NCBI RefSeq assembly: GCF_017638545.1
Contig: NZ_CP072110.1
Coordinates: 992,001 to 1,056,000 of the forward strand
Direction of reading: 5' to 3'
DNA: 64,000 nt
Origin: Psychrosphaera ytuae
GTDB taxonomy: Bacteria > Pseudomonadota > Gammaproteobacteria > Enterobacterales > Alteromonadaceae
Part shown: piece by piece, positions 44,414 through 53,867 of the stretch
Layout of the letters: each line of letters opens with the position of its first letter
How positions within the stretch are numbered: position 1 is the first letter of the stretch
Program-made: the position numbers and the translations under genes
The notes under the pieces: generated by a model
The model's input: only the letters and a program-made list of their open reading frames with translations
The model's database searches: none
What the model was told of the DNA's origin: nothing

Positions 44414-47250
44414 TAAGCAAACTTCCTTTCTTCACCTTCACCGTCAACGTTTTCAACACAGCGAGTACATAGCTCTGGATGTGCTTCATGTTGACCGACT
44501 GTATCAGAATGGTGCCAACAACGGTCACACTTAGCTGCATCACTTGCTGCGATGCTAACGAACAAGCCATCAAGCTCTGAATCGAACGCCGAATCAGGTT
44601 TATCAGTCATAGGTGCAATCTTCGCAACTGATGTAATCAATACAAAGCGCAATTCGTCACCTAACGTCTCTAATATTGATTTTAGTGAATCACTGACATA
44701 CAGCGTTACTTCTGCAGCTAATGATGCTCCGACAAGCTTGTCTTTTTTAGCAACTTCTAATGCGCGGTTAACTTGTTCTTTGATGGCAAGAACTTGAGTC
44801 CAGTACTCATCACCTAATTCAGTATCTGCAGTGAAGGCTTCAATATCCTTGTACCACTCACCAGTGAATACAAACTCTTCACGTTCACCTGGTAATTCAG
44901 CCCAAATCTCTTGAGCTGTGAATGATAATACTGGCGCCATCCAGCGCGTCATTGCTTCAGCAATATAATAAAGCGCAGTTTGACAAGAACGACGTGCTGT
45001 AGAATCTGCTTTTGCTGTATATTGACGGTCTTTGATTACGTCAAGGTAGAAACTACCCAAATCTACTGAACAGAAGTTCATTAGTTTTTGCATAACAACG
45101 TGGAACTGGTACTTGTCATACGCTGCAACAATCTCTTGTTGAAGTCTTGCTGCACGACCAACAATCCAGCGGTCCAGTGCAACCATTTCTGACTCATTAA
45201 CTAAGTCAGTTTTTGGGTTAAAGCCATTAAGGTTAGCTAACAAGAAGCGTGACGTGTTACGAATACGACGGTATGTGTCCGCTGAGCGTTTGAAGATTTC
45301 ATCATCAACCGTCATCTCACCCGTATAATCAGTAGAAGCAACCCACAAGCGCAAAATGTCAGCGCCGTATTTACCTGTCACATCTTTTGGAGAAACTACG
45401 TTACCCAAAGACTTAGACATTTTGTGACCATTTTTATCAACCGTGAAACCATGTGTAAGTACTTGGTTATACGGTGCAGTGTCATGCATTGCCACAGATG
45501 TCATCAAAGAAGACATAAACCAACCACGGTGTTGGTCAGAACCCTCTAGGTATAAATCTGCAGACTTATTGAATTCTTCACGTGCATCAATTACAAAGTG
45601 ATGAGTTACACCAGAGTCAAACCACACGTCTAATGTGTCTTCGACTTTGCGGTAGTTCGCAGCGTCATCGCCTAACAGCTCAGCAGAGTCTAAATCCCAC
45701 CATGCTTGGATACCGCTTTCTTCTACTTTTTGAGCCACTTTTTCCATTAGCGCAACGCTATCAGGGTGTAACTCGTCAGTTTCGTTGTGAATAAATAGAG
45801 TGATTGGCACACCCCAAGTACGTTGACGTGAAATACACCAATCTGGACGACCTTCTACCATGCCTTCAATACGGCCTTCACCCCACTCTGGGATCCACTC
45901 GGTCTTTTTGATTTGTTCGATAGATTTAGAGCGCAAGCCCGCTTTGTCCATACCGATAAACCACTGCGGTGTCGCACGGAAAATAACTGGCGTTTTATGT
46001 CTCCAACAGTGTGGGTAGCTGTGCTCAAATGACACATGCTTCATCAACTTCTGTTTTTCTTTTAACAGCTCGATGATGTTGTCGTTCGCTTTAAAGATGT
46101 GTTGGCCGGCAAAAAAGTCAGTACCTTCGACATAGACACCATTCGGGCCTACTGGATTAGCGACTTCAATTTTGTATTGTAAACCAACTGTGTAGTCTTC
46201 TTGACCGTGACCAGGTGCAGTATGAACACAACCTGTACCTGCGTCCGTTGTAACGTGATCGCCCAAAATGACAGGAACAGTAAAATCAAGGAATGGGTGA
46301 TTTACTTTGCTAAGCTCTAAGTCAGCACCTTTACAGTAGCCCAGTGCGTGATATTTAGTGATGCCGTAACGGTCCATTACGTCATTAAGTAATGGCGCAG
46401 CAACCACTAAACGGAACGGCTGGCCCTGAATATCAGATTCTTCAACTTGAGCTAATACGTATTCTACGTCCGCACCTACAGCAATCGCTCGGTTAGCCGG
46501 AAGTGTCCAAGGTGTTGTCGTCCAGATAACTAATGACACATCGCCTTGACTGGCATGTCCCTCTGGGTGAGAGAACTTAGCGGCTAACGCATCGCTGTCT
46601 TCTGCGGTGAACATTACGTCAATAGCAGGCGATACTTTGTCTTTGTATTCAACTTCTGCTTCAGCTAGTGCAGAACCACAGTCTGTACACCAATGAACCG
46701 GCTTAGCACCCTTTTGCAGGTGATCGTTTTCAATGATCTTACTTAACGCACGGATGATGTTGGCTTCAGATTTGAAGTCCATTGTCTTGTATGGGTTGTC
46801 CCAATCACCAACCACACCTAAACGAACAAAGCCAGCTAACTGACCATCGATTTGACGTTGAGCGTACTCGCGACACTTCTGGCGAAATTCAGCAGCAGTT
46901 ACCTTTTTACCAGGCTTGCCAACTTTCTTTTCTACCATCAACTCAATTGGTAAGCCGTGGCAATCCCAACCAGGAACGTACGGAGAGTCAAAATCTGACA
47001 GTGTTTTGGCTTTAACAATAATATCTTTTAAAATTTTGTTAACTGAGTGACCTAAATGGATGTCGCCGTTTGCATACGGAGGACCGTCATGCAAAATGAA
47101 GCTCTTTTTACCTTTTTTAGCGTTTCTAATCTGGCTGTATAAATCTTTCTTTTGCCATTCTTCCAACATTTTTGGCTCGCGCTGAGCCAAGTTTCCACGC
47201 ATAGGAAACGCTGTTTCTGGTAAGTTAAGAGTATGTTTGTAATCACTCAT
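44413..47250 (-). CDS. ileS: Isoleucine--tRNA ligase
   Basis: Class I synthetase charging tRNA-Ile, with an editing domain against valine. The protein is 945 residues (E. coli 938). The HIGH motif is in PPYANGDIHLGH at about 57-68 and KMSKS in HKMSKSLGN at about 602-610. The CP1 editing domain lies between. A C-terminal zinc finger CDRCWHH..CTRC is present, the bacterial type I form. Start ATG 47250 lies 2 bases after ribF. Confidence 0.97.
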   Translation of the reverse strand: MSDYKHTLNLPETAFPMRGNLAQREPKMLEEWQKKDLYSQIRNAKKGKKSFILHDGPPYANGDIHLGHSVNKILKDIIVKAKTLSDFDSPYVPGWDCHGLPIELMVEKKVGKPGKKVTAAEFRQKCREYAQRQIDGQLAGFVRLGVVGDWDNPYKTMDFKSEANIIRALSKIIENDHLQKGAKPVHWCTDCGSALAEAEVEYKDKVSPAIDVMFTAEDSDALAAKFSHPEGHASQGDVSLVIWTTTPWTLPANRAIAVGADVEYVLAQVEESDIQGQPFRLVVAAPLLNDVMDRYGITKYHALGYCKGADLELSKVNHPFLDFTVPVILGDHVTTDAGTGCVHTAPGHGQEDYTVGLQYKIEVANPVGPNGVYVEGTDFFAGQHIFKANDNIIELLKEKQKLMKHVSFEHSYPHCWRHKTPVIFRATPQWFIGMDKAGLRSKSIEQIKKTEWIPEWGEGRIEGMVEGRPDWCISRQRTWGVPITLFIHNETDELHPDSVALMEKVAQKVEESGIQAWWDLDSAELLGDDAANYRKVEDTLDVWFDSGVTHHFVIDAREEFNKSADLYLEGSDQHRGWFMSSLMTSVAMHDTAPYNQVLTHGFTVDKNGHKMSKSLGNVVSPKDVTGKYGADILRLWVASTDYTGEMTVDDEIFKRSADTYRRIRNTSRFLLANLNGFNPKTDLVNESEMVALDRWIVGRAARLQQEIVAAYDKYQFHVVMQKLMNFCSVDLGSFYLDVIKDRQYTAKADSTARRSCQTALYYIAEAMTRWMAPVLSFTAQEIWAELPGEREEFVFTGEWYKDIEAFTADTELGDEYWTQVLAIKEQVNRALEVAKKDKLVGASLAAEVTLYVSDSLKSILETLGDELRFVLITSVAKIAPMTDKPDSAFDSELDGLFVSIAASDAAKCDRCWHHSDTVGQHEAHPELCTRCVENVDGEGEERKFA

Positions 47251-47252
47251 GG

Positions 47253-48188
47253 TTATTTGATTCCATATTGACTTAATTTGGACTTGGCCTGTGCCACATC
47301 CTCTTGTATTTGCGAAATTAATTGTTCTATCGATTCAAACTTCTGTTCGTCTCTAATTTTGAATAGAGGCTGAATCGAGATCCTTTGCCCGTAAAGATTG
47401 CGGTCAAAGTCAAAAATATGTGTCTCTAGTACCGGCTTAATACCATTCAATGTTGGTTTGTTGCCGATATTCGCCACCCCAAATAAGGTTTCACCTTCTA
47501 ACCCCACTTGTACGGCAAATACCCCTTTAATTGGTAATACACGACGCTTTACAGCGACATTCGCGGTAGGAAAACCAAATTTTCTACCATTTTTTTCACC
47601 GTGGATAACTTTGCCTTTCATTTCAAACGGCTCACCTAACAGTTGTTCGGCCGAAGCAAAGTCAGAAAGCTCTAAGTATTCACGAACAGCGGTGCTACTG
47701 GCTCTTTGTTTTGAAAACAAAAATGTCTTACTGTCTTCAACAGTAAATCCCAATTGTTGTGACTGCGCTTTAAGAAGATCAAAGTCACCTGCACGCTTTT
47801 GACCAAAACGAAAGTCATCGCCAACAATAAGGTGCTTAACTCCAAGCTTAGTCACCAACAAATCTTGGATAAACGCCAAAGGCGACATAGCCGCAAACTC
47901 TTTATTAAAATGAACGACCAACAAACGATCTATGCCCATTTTTTTGAGTTTTTGGTATTTATCTCTGAAGGTTAAAATTCGAGCTGCGGCATTGTCACCC
48001 AAAAACACTTCCTGTGGTTGCGGTTCAAACACCATAACCACCGAGGGAACCCCGTGTCGTTTTGACTCTTCGCGCAATTTATCTAAGACGTGCTGATGAC
48101 CAATATGTACACCGTCAAAATTACCAATCGTTAACACACAATTTTTGTGTTGTTCGGTTAAATTGACAATACCTCGAACTAACTCCAT
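47253..48188 (-). CDS. ribF: Bifunctional riboflavin kinase / FAD synthetase
   Basis: Makes FMN and then FAD from riboflavin. The protein is 311 residues (E. coli 313). The N-terminal nucleotidyltransferase domain has TIGNFDGVHIGHQ and the RxxSS-type RASSTAVREYL motif. The C-terminal riboflavin kinase domain has the GRKFGFPTANV motif. Upstream gene murJ is separated by 153 bases. No FMN riboswitch was recognised upstream. Confidence 0.96.
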   Translation of the reverse strand: MELVRGIVNLTEQHKNCVLTIGNFDGVHIGHQHVLDKLREESKRHGVPSVVMVFEPQPQEVFLGDNAAARILTFRDKYQKLKKMGIDRLLVVHFNKEFAAMSPLAFIQDLLVTKLGVKHLIVGDDFRFGQKRAGDFDLLKAQSQQLGFTVEDSKTFLFSKQRASSTAVREYLELSDFASAEQLLGEPFEMKGKVIHGEKNGRKFGFPTANVAVKRRVLPIKGVFAVQVGLEGETLFGVANIGNKPTLNGIKPVLETHIFDFDRNLYGQRISIQPLFKIRDEQKFESIEQLISQIQEDVAQAKSKLSQYGIK

Positions 48189-48341
48189 TGAACCTTCAAT
48201 TTTTAGTTAAAAAACCGACGAATTATAACGGCAATCCCGGGTTAATTACTACCCGGGAATCGCAGATAAAATAAGATAATTCCGATTAATTTGATCATGT
48301 TGCTAGGATTGTTCTGATAAGTTAACTCAGCTGTTCACAAC

Positions 48342-49895
48342 TCAGTTGCTCAAGACAAAGTGACGTTTCCTTGCGCCGAGGATAATCAAAGTAGCAAAAT
48401 AACCAACACCTGCAACACCAATTAAACTAAACAATACTGTCGCTTGCTTCGCAATACCTTGTTCGCCAAGGGTAAATTGTTCTCGTAACAACCACACCGC
48501 CGAGGTCATTACTAGGGTCGCAATGATTACTTTAACGATCCAAGTTACAGTCCCAGCAGTTAGACGATAAACACCTTGTTTGTGCAATCCAATGTATAAC
48601 ATAGCAACATTCATTGTTGCCGACATCGCTGTTGCTACGGCTAAACCTACATAACCGTAAAACGGCGCTAACATAAAGTTAAACACTATGTTTGATAACA
48701 TAGCGATGATGCCTAATCGAACCGGTGTTTTAGTATCTTGTCGAGCAAAGTAACCTGGCGCTAAAACTTTTACGCACATGTAACTTACCAATCCCGAGCT
48801 GTAAGCTACGACTGCATAATAAACTTGTTGAGCATCGTATTGGGTAAACTCACCGTGTTTGTAAAGTAAATCGATAATTTGAGGCCCTAATACCATCAGT
48901 CCTGCCATTGCAGGAAAAGCCATCAACAACACCATTTTTAACGCCCAGTCCATAGTTTGTTGAAATTTGGCAGGGTCATTGGCACTGTGTAGCCTTGATA
49001 GACTTGGCAAGATCACAGTCGCAATACCTATCCCGAATAAACCGAGCGGAAATTCAATCAAACGGTCTGCATAATAAAGCCAACTGATAGAGCCTGTTTC
49101 ATCAAAAAACGACGCTATCACAGTGTCAACTAATGCATTAAGCTGATGAACACCAACTCCTAACAACGCAGGCAGCATCAGCATACGTATCTTAGTGACG
49201 TGCTCGTCATGCCACCCCCACTGAGGTTTAACTAACAACCCTGAACGATATAAAAACGGCAGCTGAAATAAAAACTGGACTAAACCACCGACAAAGACAC
49301 CCCAGGCAAGTGCATAGGCAGGGTCTGAAAAACTATCAATGAATAAAATGGCACAAGTGATAATTGAAATATTTAGGAACACAGGCGTAAATGCCGCAAC
49401 CGCAAAGCGGTTATACACATTCAAAATTGCGCCTGACAAAGCAACAAACGTGATAAAAAACAAATAAGGGAAGGTTATTTTTAACAGAACCGAGGCCAGT
49501 TCAAAGTTATCTGCGTGCTTACCATCGTTCAGCCAATCAATAAACCAGCCCGTACCAAATATGATGACCACCAGCGGAGAAGCGATAACCGCAAACAAAG
49601 TGAGCAATAGGACAATTACCCCCAAAGTACCCGAGACTTTGGCAACTAATACCCGAACCTCATCATCACCGTGTTTTTCTTTTACCTCAGAGAGTACAGG
49701 TACAAACGCTTGTGCAAATGCCCCTTCGGCAAACAAACGACGTAAGAAATTAGGAATGCGATTGGCAAAGAGATACACGTCCGCATTAGCCCCAGCCCCG
49801 ACAAAGGTTGCGATAACCACATCGCGAACAAGTCCCAAAACCCTTGATATCAAGGTCATAAAACTAACGATGAGACTCGATTTTAAAAGCGCCAC
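48342..49895 (-). CDS. murJ: Lipid II flippase MurJ
   Basis: Moves lipid II across the inner membrane for peptidoglycan synthesis (formerly MviN). The protein is 517 residues with about 14 membrane helices, and starts LLKSSLIVSFMTLISRVLGLVRDVVIA with the family motif. The catalytically important arginines in RVLGLVRD and RIPNFLRRLFAEGAF are present. It is divergent from rpsT, the usual mviN-rpsT arrangement. Confidence 0.96.
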   Translation of the reverse strand: MALLKSSLIVSFMTLISRVLGLVRDVVIATFVGAGANADVYLFANRIPNFLRRLFAEGAFAQAFVPVLSEVKEKHGDDEVRVLVAKVSGTLGVIVLLLTLFAVIASPLVVIIFGTGWFIDWLNDGKHADNFELASVLLKITFPYLFFITFVALSGAILNVYNRFAVAAFTPVFLNISIITCAILFIDSFSDPAYALAWGVFVGGLVQFLFQLPFLYRSGLLVKPQWGWHDEHVTKIRMLMLPALLGVGVHQLNALVDTVIASFFDETGSISWLYYADRLIEFPLGLFGIGIATVILPSLSRLHSANDPAKFQQTMDWALKMVLLMAFPAMAGLMVLGPQIIDLLYKHGEFTQYDAQQVYYAVVAYSSGLVSYMCVKVLAPGYFARQDTKTPVRLGIIAMLSNIVFNFMLAPFYGYVGLAVATAMSATMNVAMLYIGLHKQGVYRLTAGTVTWIVKVIIATLVMTSAVWLLREQFTLGEQGIAKQATVLFSLIGVAGVGYFATLIILGARKRHFVLSN

Positions 49896-49984
49896 TCCAT
49901 TTCCTTCAAATTGCTGTATAATACCAGCCGTATAGCTTGCCAGAGTTTGACCGATTTATAAATTAGCTTTTACGATAAAATCGT

Positions 49985-50013
49985 TTGACAAAAGCGAGTG
50001 AAAAAGGCACACT
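49985..50013 (+). promoter_or_regulatory. Candidate promoter of rpsT
   Basis: A perfect TTGACA -35 element (49985-49990) is followed after 17 bases by CACACT (50008-50013) and a G+C-rich discriminator, typical of growth-rate-controlled ribosomal genes. The -10 match is weak. Confidence 0.5.
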
Positions 50014-50065
50014 CTGCGGCCTTAAAAAACCGGTTAATCGAATTAAAAAAGTTTAGGAGTCAGCC

Positions 50066-50326
50066 TTGGCTAACATTAAGTCTGCTAAGAAACGCGTTAT
50101 AACTTCTGAGAAGGCTCGTCGTCACAATGCAAGCCGTCGTTCTATGATGCGTACATTCATGAAAAAAGTTGTATCAGCTATCGAAGCTGGTCAGAAAGAA
50201 GCTGCACAAGAAGCATTCGCTGCTTTAGTACCAGTTCTTGACCGTTATGCAACTAAAGGTCTTATCCACAAAAATAAAGCTGCACGTCATAAGAGCCGTT
50301 TAAACGCTCAAATCAAAGCACTTTAA
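50066..50326 (+). CDS. rpsT: 30S ribosomal protein S20
   Basis: Binds 16S rRNA early in small-subunit assembly. The protein is 86 residues (E. coli 87), basic, starting with MANIKSAKKRVITSEKARRHN. The start codon is TTG at 50066, nine bases after TTTAGGAG; E. coli rpsT also starts with UUG, which is needed for its autoregulation. It lies divergent from murJ, with a promoter and a strong downstream terminator of its own. Confidence 0.97.
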   Translation: MANIKSAKKRVITSEKARRHNASRRSMMRTFMKKVVSAIEAGQKEAAQEAFAALVPVLDRYATKGLIHKNKAARHKSRLNAQIKAL

Positions 50327-50346
50327 TTTTGGTGAAAGCCTAATAT

Positions 50347-50374
50347 AAAAACCGGAGCATGCTCCGGTTTTTTT
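50347..50374 (+). terminator. Rho-independent terminator after rpsT
   Basis: AAAACCGGAGC and GCTCCGGTTTT flank a 2-base spacer, followed by a T-run 21 bases after the stop. Confidence 0.9.
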
Positions 50375-50393
50375 GTGTCTGTATATTGCGTTT

Positions 50394-50780
50394 TTAATAA
50401 ACCGCTAAAACGTTCAATACGGCCGCCACTAACATCATAGAGTAAGTAAGAACGCCTCCGAGTAATCGAGCTGCCGACGTACCAGCGCTTTTTCCTAGGC
50501 CCATAGCGTGCAACACACGGCCAATAAGTAATGCCGTACCTAGTACATTCAAAATCCAAGAAGCCGTCTGATTAATCTCTAAAAAAACCAATAAAATCAG
50601 TGCCAATGGGACATACTCAGCAAAGTTAGCATGGACACGTATGGCACGGTGTAATTCATTTTGCTCACCATGGCCAATGCCAATTTTAAATTTTAACCTC
50701 ATCCGAATAATTCGAAACGACAGTGCTACATAAAAAAGCGCTAACAAGCCTGCATATAGTGCAGTGTATTGAATCGTCAT
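50394..50780 (-). CDS. MAPEG family membrane protein
   Basis: The protein is 128 residues with four predicted membrane helices. The family marker RAxRVHANFAEY (here HRAIRVHANFAEYVPLAL) is at about 45-62, followed by GRVLHAMGLG. Bacterial MAPEG proteins resemble microsomal glutathione transferases and are usually annotated as YecN-like; the substrate is unknown. It stands alone between the rpsT terminator and adk on the minus strand. Confidence 0.88.
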   Translation of the reverse strand: MTIQYTALYAGLLALFYVALSFRIIRMRLKFKIGIGHGEQNELHRAIRVHANFAEYVPLALILLVFLEINQTASWILNVLGTALLIGRVLHAMGLGKSAGTSAARLLGGVLTYSMMLVAAVLNVLAVY

Positions 50781-50897
50781 ATCTATTCCTTTTTATAGCT
50801 CAGCGAAGCCTGCTATTTTTGTTATTTTAAAATGAATGCCTTTAACTCTTAATGTACGCCCTTTTCGAATTAGATAAAAGCGCACTAGGTCATAAAC

Positions 50898-50926
50898 AAA
50901 AACGCCACCTTAAAAGGTGGCGTTTT
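50898..50926 (-). terminator. Rho-independent terminator after adk
   Basis: AAAACGCCACCTT and AAGGTGGCGTTTT arms with a 2-base loop. On the minus strand it is followed by TTTG, about 17 bases after the adk stop. Confidence 0.88.
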
Positions 50927-50943
50927 GAGAAGCTTAGTTAGCT

Positions 50944-51588
50944 TTACGCTAAAATTTCAGCAAGCTTTTGGCTCACTTTATCAACTGGCTGCGTGCCGTC
51001 GATAGTAGCAAACTGAGTGTTACCCGCTTCGGCTTCTGCCTTATAGTAAGCGACCAATGGCTGAGTTTGCTCGTGATAAACGCCTAAACGCTTACGTACT
51101 GTTTCCGGTTGATCGTCATCGCGAATAACCAGCTCGTCACCTGTTTCGTCGTCTTTACCGTCGATTTTAGGTGGGTTATAAACGATGTGGTAAACACGAC
51201 CTGACGCAGGGTGAACACGACGGCCAGCCATGCGATCTACGATGACTTCGTCTGGTACATCAAACTCAAGGCAGTAGTCAACGCTGATGCCGTTTTCTTT
51301 CATTGCATCTGCTTGAGGAATCGTACGAGGGAACCCGTCTAACAAGAAACCGTTTTCGCAGTCTGCTTTAGCAATACGCTCTTTTACTAAGCCAATGATA
51401 AGATCGTCAGAAACTAATTGTCCTGCGTCCATCACTTTTTTTGCTTCAAGGCCCAGCGGAGTGCCTTCTTTGATTGCGGCGCGTAACATGTCGCCAGTAG
51501 AAATTTGTGGAATACCAAACTTGTTCATCAAAAACTGTGCTTGAGTTCCTTTACCGGCACCTGGAGCGCCTAATAGTATAATCCGCAT
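50944..51588 (-). CDS. adk: Adenylate kinase
   Basis: Interconverts ATP plus AMP and 2 ADP. The protein is 214 residues, exactly the E. coli length. The P-loop GAPGAGKGT is at 7-15, with DGFPRTIPQA and the long LID domain GRRVHPASGRVYH without zinc-binding cysteines, the Gram-negative form. Follows htpG on the same strand, as in E. coli. Confidence 0.97.
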   Translation of the reverse strand: MRIILLGAPGAGKGTQAQFLMNKFGIPQISTGDMLRAAIKEGTPLGLEAKKVMDAGQLVSDDLIIGLVKERIAKADCENGFLLDGFPRTIPQADAMKENGISVDYCLEFDVPDEVIVDRMAGRRVHPASGRVYHIVYNPPKIDGKDDETGDELVIRDDDQPETVRKRLGVYHEQTQPLVAYYKAEAEAGNTQFATIDGTQPVDKVSQKLAEILA

Positions 51589-51735
51589 GAACTGTTCCTC
51601 TGCAAATCGGTTCTAATTATATAATATTTTTCTAGTCAGAATCTTGGCACATTAGGCCTTTGATAACAAGGCGAAGTGGTAAGGATTCATTAACGTATTC
51701 GTGAATTTTACTTTGCATGAACAAATTTTAGACAT

Positions 51736-51763
51736 AAAAAAAGAGGTGTATAACACCTCTTTT
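51736..51763 (-). terminator. Rho-independent terminator after htpG
   Basis: AAAAGAGGTGT and ACACCTCTTTT arms around a 3-base loop, with a long T-run on the minus strand. The gene stop lies 15 bases upstream. Confidence 0.88.
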
Positions 51764-51777
51764 CAATTTTAGTCTGA

Positions 51778-53706
51778 CTATTTTGCCAATGACATCATCA
51801 AGTTGTTTAGACGCTTAACAAAAGAACCTGGGTCTTTAATAGTTCCGCGTTCTGCTAATGTCGCTTGGTCAAGTAGTACTTCAACCCACTGCTTGTACTG
51901 AGCTTCATCTTGCACTTGGTCAATATGCTTAACTAGTTCGTGCTCCATATTCACCTCAAATACCGGCTTAACATCTGGAACCTCTTGACCCATTTGTTTC
52001 ATAAGCTCAATCATCTGTGGGCTCATATCAGAGTTATCGGTAACAATACACGCAGGCGAATCTGTTAGACGGTGTGAAACTTTTACTTCTTTGACTTTGT
52101 CCGTCAATGCTTCTTTAAAGCGCGCTACAGATGACTCGTACTGTTTATCTGCTTCTTCTTGAGCCTTTTTAGACTCTTCGTCTTCTAAGTCACCTAGGTC
52201 AAGATCACCACGAGTTACTGACACTAATTGCTTACCGTCAAATTCGGTTAAGTGAGACATCAACCACTCATCGATGCGGTCGTACATAAGGACAACTTCG
52301 ATGCCTTTCTTGCGGAAGATCTCAAGGGCAGGGTTGCTAGACGCAGCTTCAAAAGAATCGGCAGCTAGATAATAAATCTTATCCTGACCTTCTTTCATAC
52401 GCTCTACGTAGTCTGGGAAGCTAACCGATTGTGTTGCATCGTCATTGTGAGTTGATGCAAAACGAAGTAACTTGGCAATTTGCTCTTTATTGGCAAAATC
52501 TTCAGCTGGGCCTTCTTTTAACACTTGGCCAAATTCGTTCCAGAATACTTGGTAGTTTTCTTTGTCATTTTTGCCCATGCGCTCAAGCATTTTTAATACG
52601 CGAGAGGTACATGCCTTGCGTAAGCTCTGAGTGACCTTGTTGTCTTGTAAAATTTCACGAGAAACGTTCAAAGGCAGATCATTTGAGTCAATCAGACCTT
52701 TAACAAAGCGTAGGTACGTCGGCATAAATTGCTCGGCGTCGTCCATAATAAATACACGCTGAACGTATAGCTTTAAGCCGCGTTGCTTATCGCGGTTCCA
52801 CAAATCAAATGGCGCACGCTTAGGAATGTAAAGTAACGAGGTATATTCACTGCTACCTTCTACCTTGTTGTGTGCCCAAGTTAGCGGATCTTCAAAGTCA
52901 TGGCTGATGTGCTTGTAAAACTCTTTGTAGTCTTCGTCTTTAAGCTCAGACTTATCAAGTGTCCATAGAGCGTCAGCTTTGTTAATAACTTCCCACTGAC
53001 CTTCTGTCGCTTCGATTTTCTTGCCGTCCGGACCTTCCGACTCTGGAGTGCCCTCTTTCCACATTTCCACAGGTGTGGAGATATGGTCTGAGTATTTTTT
53101 GATGATAGTGCGAAGTTTAAAGTCGTCCGCAAACTCTTTTTCATCGTCTTTTAAGAAAAGCGTGATTTCTGTACCACGAGATTCTTTGTTAATCGTCTCA
53201 ACAGTGTATTCGCCTTCACCTTCACTCGTCCACTCAACGCCGTTGTCAGCTGAATCACCAGCTTTACGCGAACGAACAACAACTTTATCAGCAACAATAA
53301 ACGCTGAATAAAAACCGACACCAAATTGACCGATAAGTTGAGAGTCTTTAGCTTTGTCGCCAGTTAGGTTTTTGAAGAAGTCGGCTGTACCAGACTTAGC
53401 GATAGTACCTAAGTGGTTTGCAGCGTCTTCGGCGTTCATACCAATACCGTTATCGTCGATAGTTACGGTATTTTTATCTGCATCAAAAGAAACACGAACG
53501 CGTAAGTTAGCGTCGTTTTCGAATAACTCGCCGTTAGACAAGGCTTCAAAGCGCAATTTGTCTGCCGCATCAGCCGCATTAGAAATAAGTTCGCGAAGGA
53601 AGATCTCTTTGTTCGAATACAAAGAGTGGATCATAAGTTGTAATAATTGTTTTACTTCGGTTTGAAAGCCGTGAGTTTGTTTACCTTGAGTGGCTGCTTC
53701 TGCCAT
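51778..53706 (-). CDS. htpG: Chaperone protein HtpG (Hsp90)
   Basis: ATP-dependent Hsp90 chaperone. The protein is 642 residues. The N-terminal GHKL ATPase domain has LRELISNAADAADKLR, DNGIGM and the lid segment GQFGVGFYSAF. Middle and C-terminal dimerisation domains follow. An AGGAGACC ribosome binding site precedes the ATG. A well-formed sigma32 promoter lies 57-85 bases upstream, so it is a heat-shock gene. Confidence 0.97.
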   Translation of the reverse strand: MAEAATQGKQTHGFQTEVKQLLQLMIHSLYSNKEIFLRELISNAADAADKLRFEALSNGELFENDANLRVRVSFDADKNTVTIDDNGIGMNAEDAANHLGTIAKSGTADFFKNLTGDKAKDSQLIGQFGVGFYSAFIVADKVVVRSRKAGDSADNGVEWTSEGEGEYTVETINKESRGTEITLFLKDDEKEFADDFKLRTIIKKYSDHISTPVEMWKEGTPESEGPDGKKIEATEGQWEVINKADALWTLDKSELKDEDYKEFYKHISHDFEDPLTWAHNKVEGSSEYTSLLYIPKRAPFDLWNRDKQRGLKLYVQRVFIMDDAEQFMPTYLRFVKGLIDSNDLPLNVSREILQDNKVTQSLRKACTSRVLKMLERMGKNDKENYQVFWNEFGQVLKEGPAEDFANKEQIAKLLRFASTHNDDATQSVSFPDYVERMKEGQDKIYYLAADSFEAASSNPALEIFRKKGIEVVLMYDRIDEWLMSHLTEFDGKQLVSVTRGDLDLGDLEDEESKKAQEEADKQYESSVARFKEALTDKVKEVKVSHRLTDSPACIVTDNSDMSPQMIELMKQMGQEVPDVKPVFEVNMEHELVKHIDQVQDEAQYKQWVEVLLDQATLAERGTIKDPGSFVKRLNNLMMSLAK

Positions 53707-53762
53707 GGTCAGGGTCTCCTATTAAGTTAAACATCACTGAGTGTTATTCGGTAATGACAACT

Positions 53763-53791
53763 AAATAGGAATAGCCTGAGAGGTTTTCAAG
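53763..53791 (-). promoter_or_regulatory. Heat-shock (sigma32) promoter of htpG
   Basis: On the minus strand CTTGAAA (53785-53791) is followed after 14 bases by TCCTATTT (53763-53770). This closely fits the sigma32 consensus CTTGAAA-N11 to 15-CCCCATNT (6 of 8 in the -10). Position and gene agree with known htpG control. Confidence 0.8.
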
Positions 53792-53867
53792 GCTAATTTT
53801 ACAAAACCTTAAAAAAAACCTGTGAATTTGAATTGGTTGCACAAAGCATGAACAATCAAATGGTTAG

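Noticed and set aside
47251..48341. FMN riboswitch upstream of ribF
   Set aside because: None of the conserved FMN-element blocks was seen in the 153 bases before ribF.
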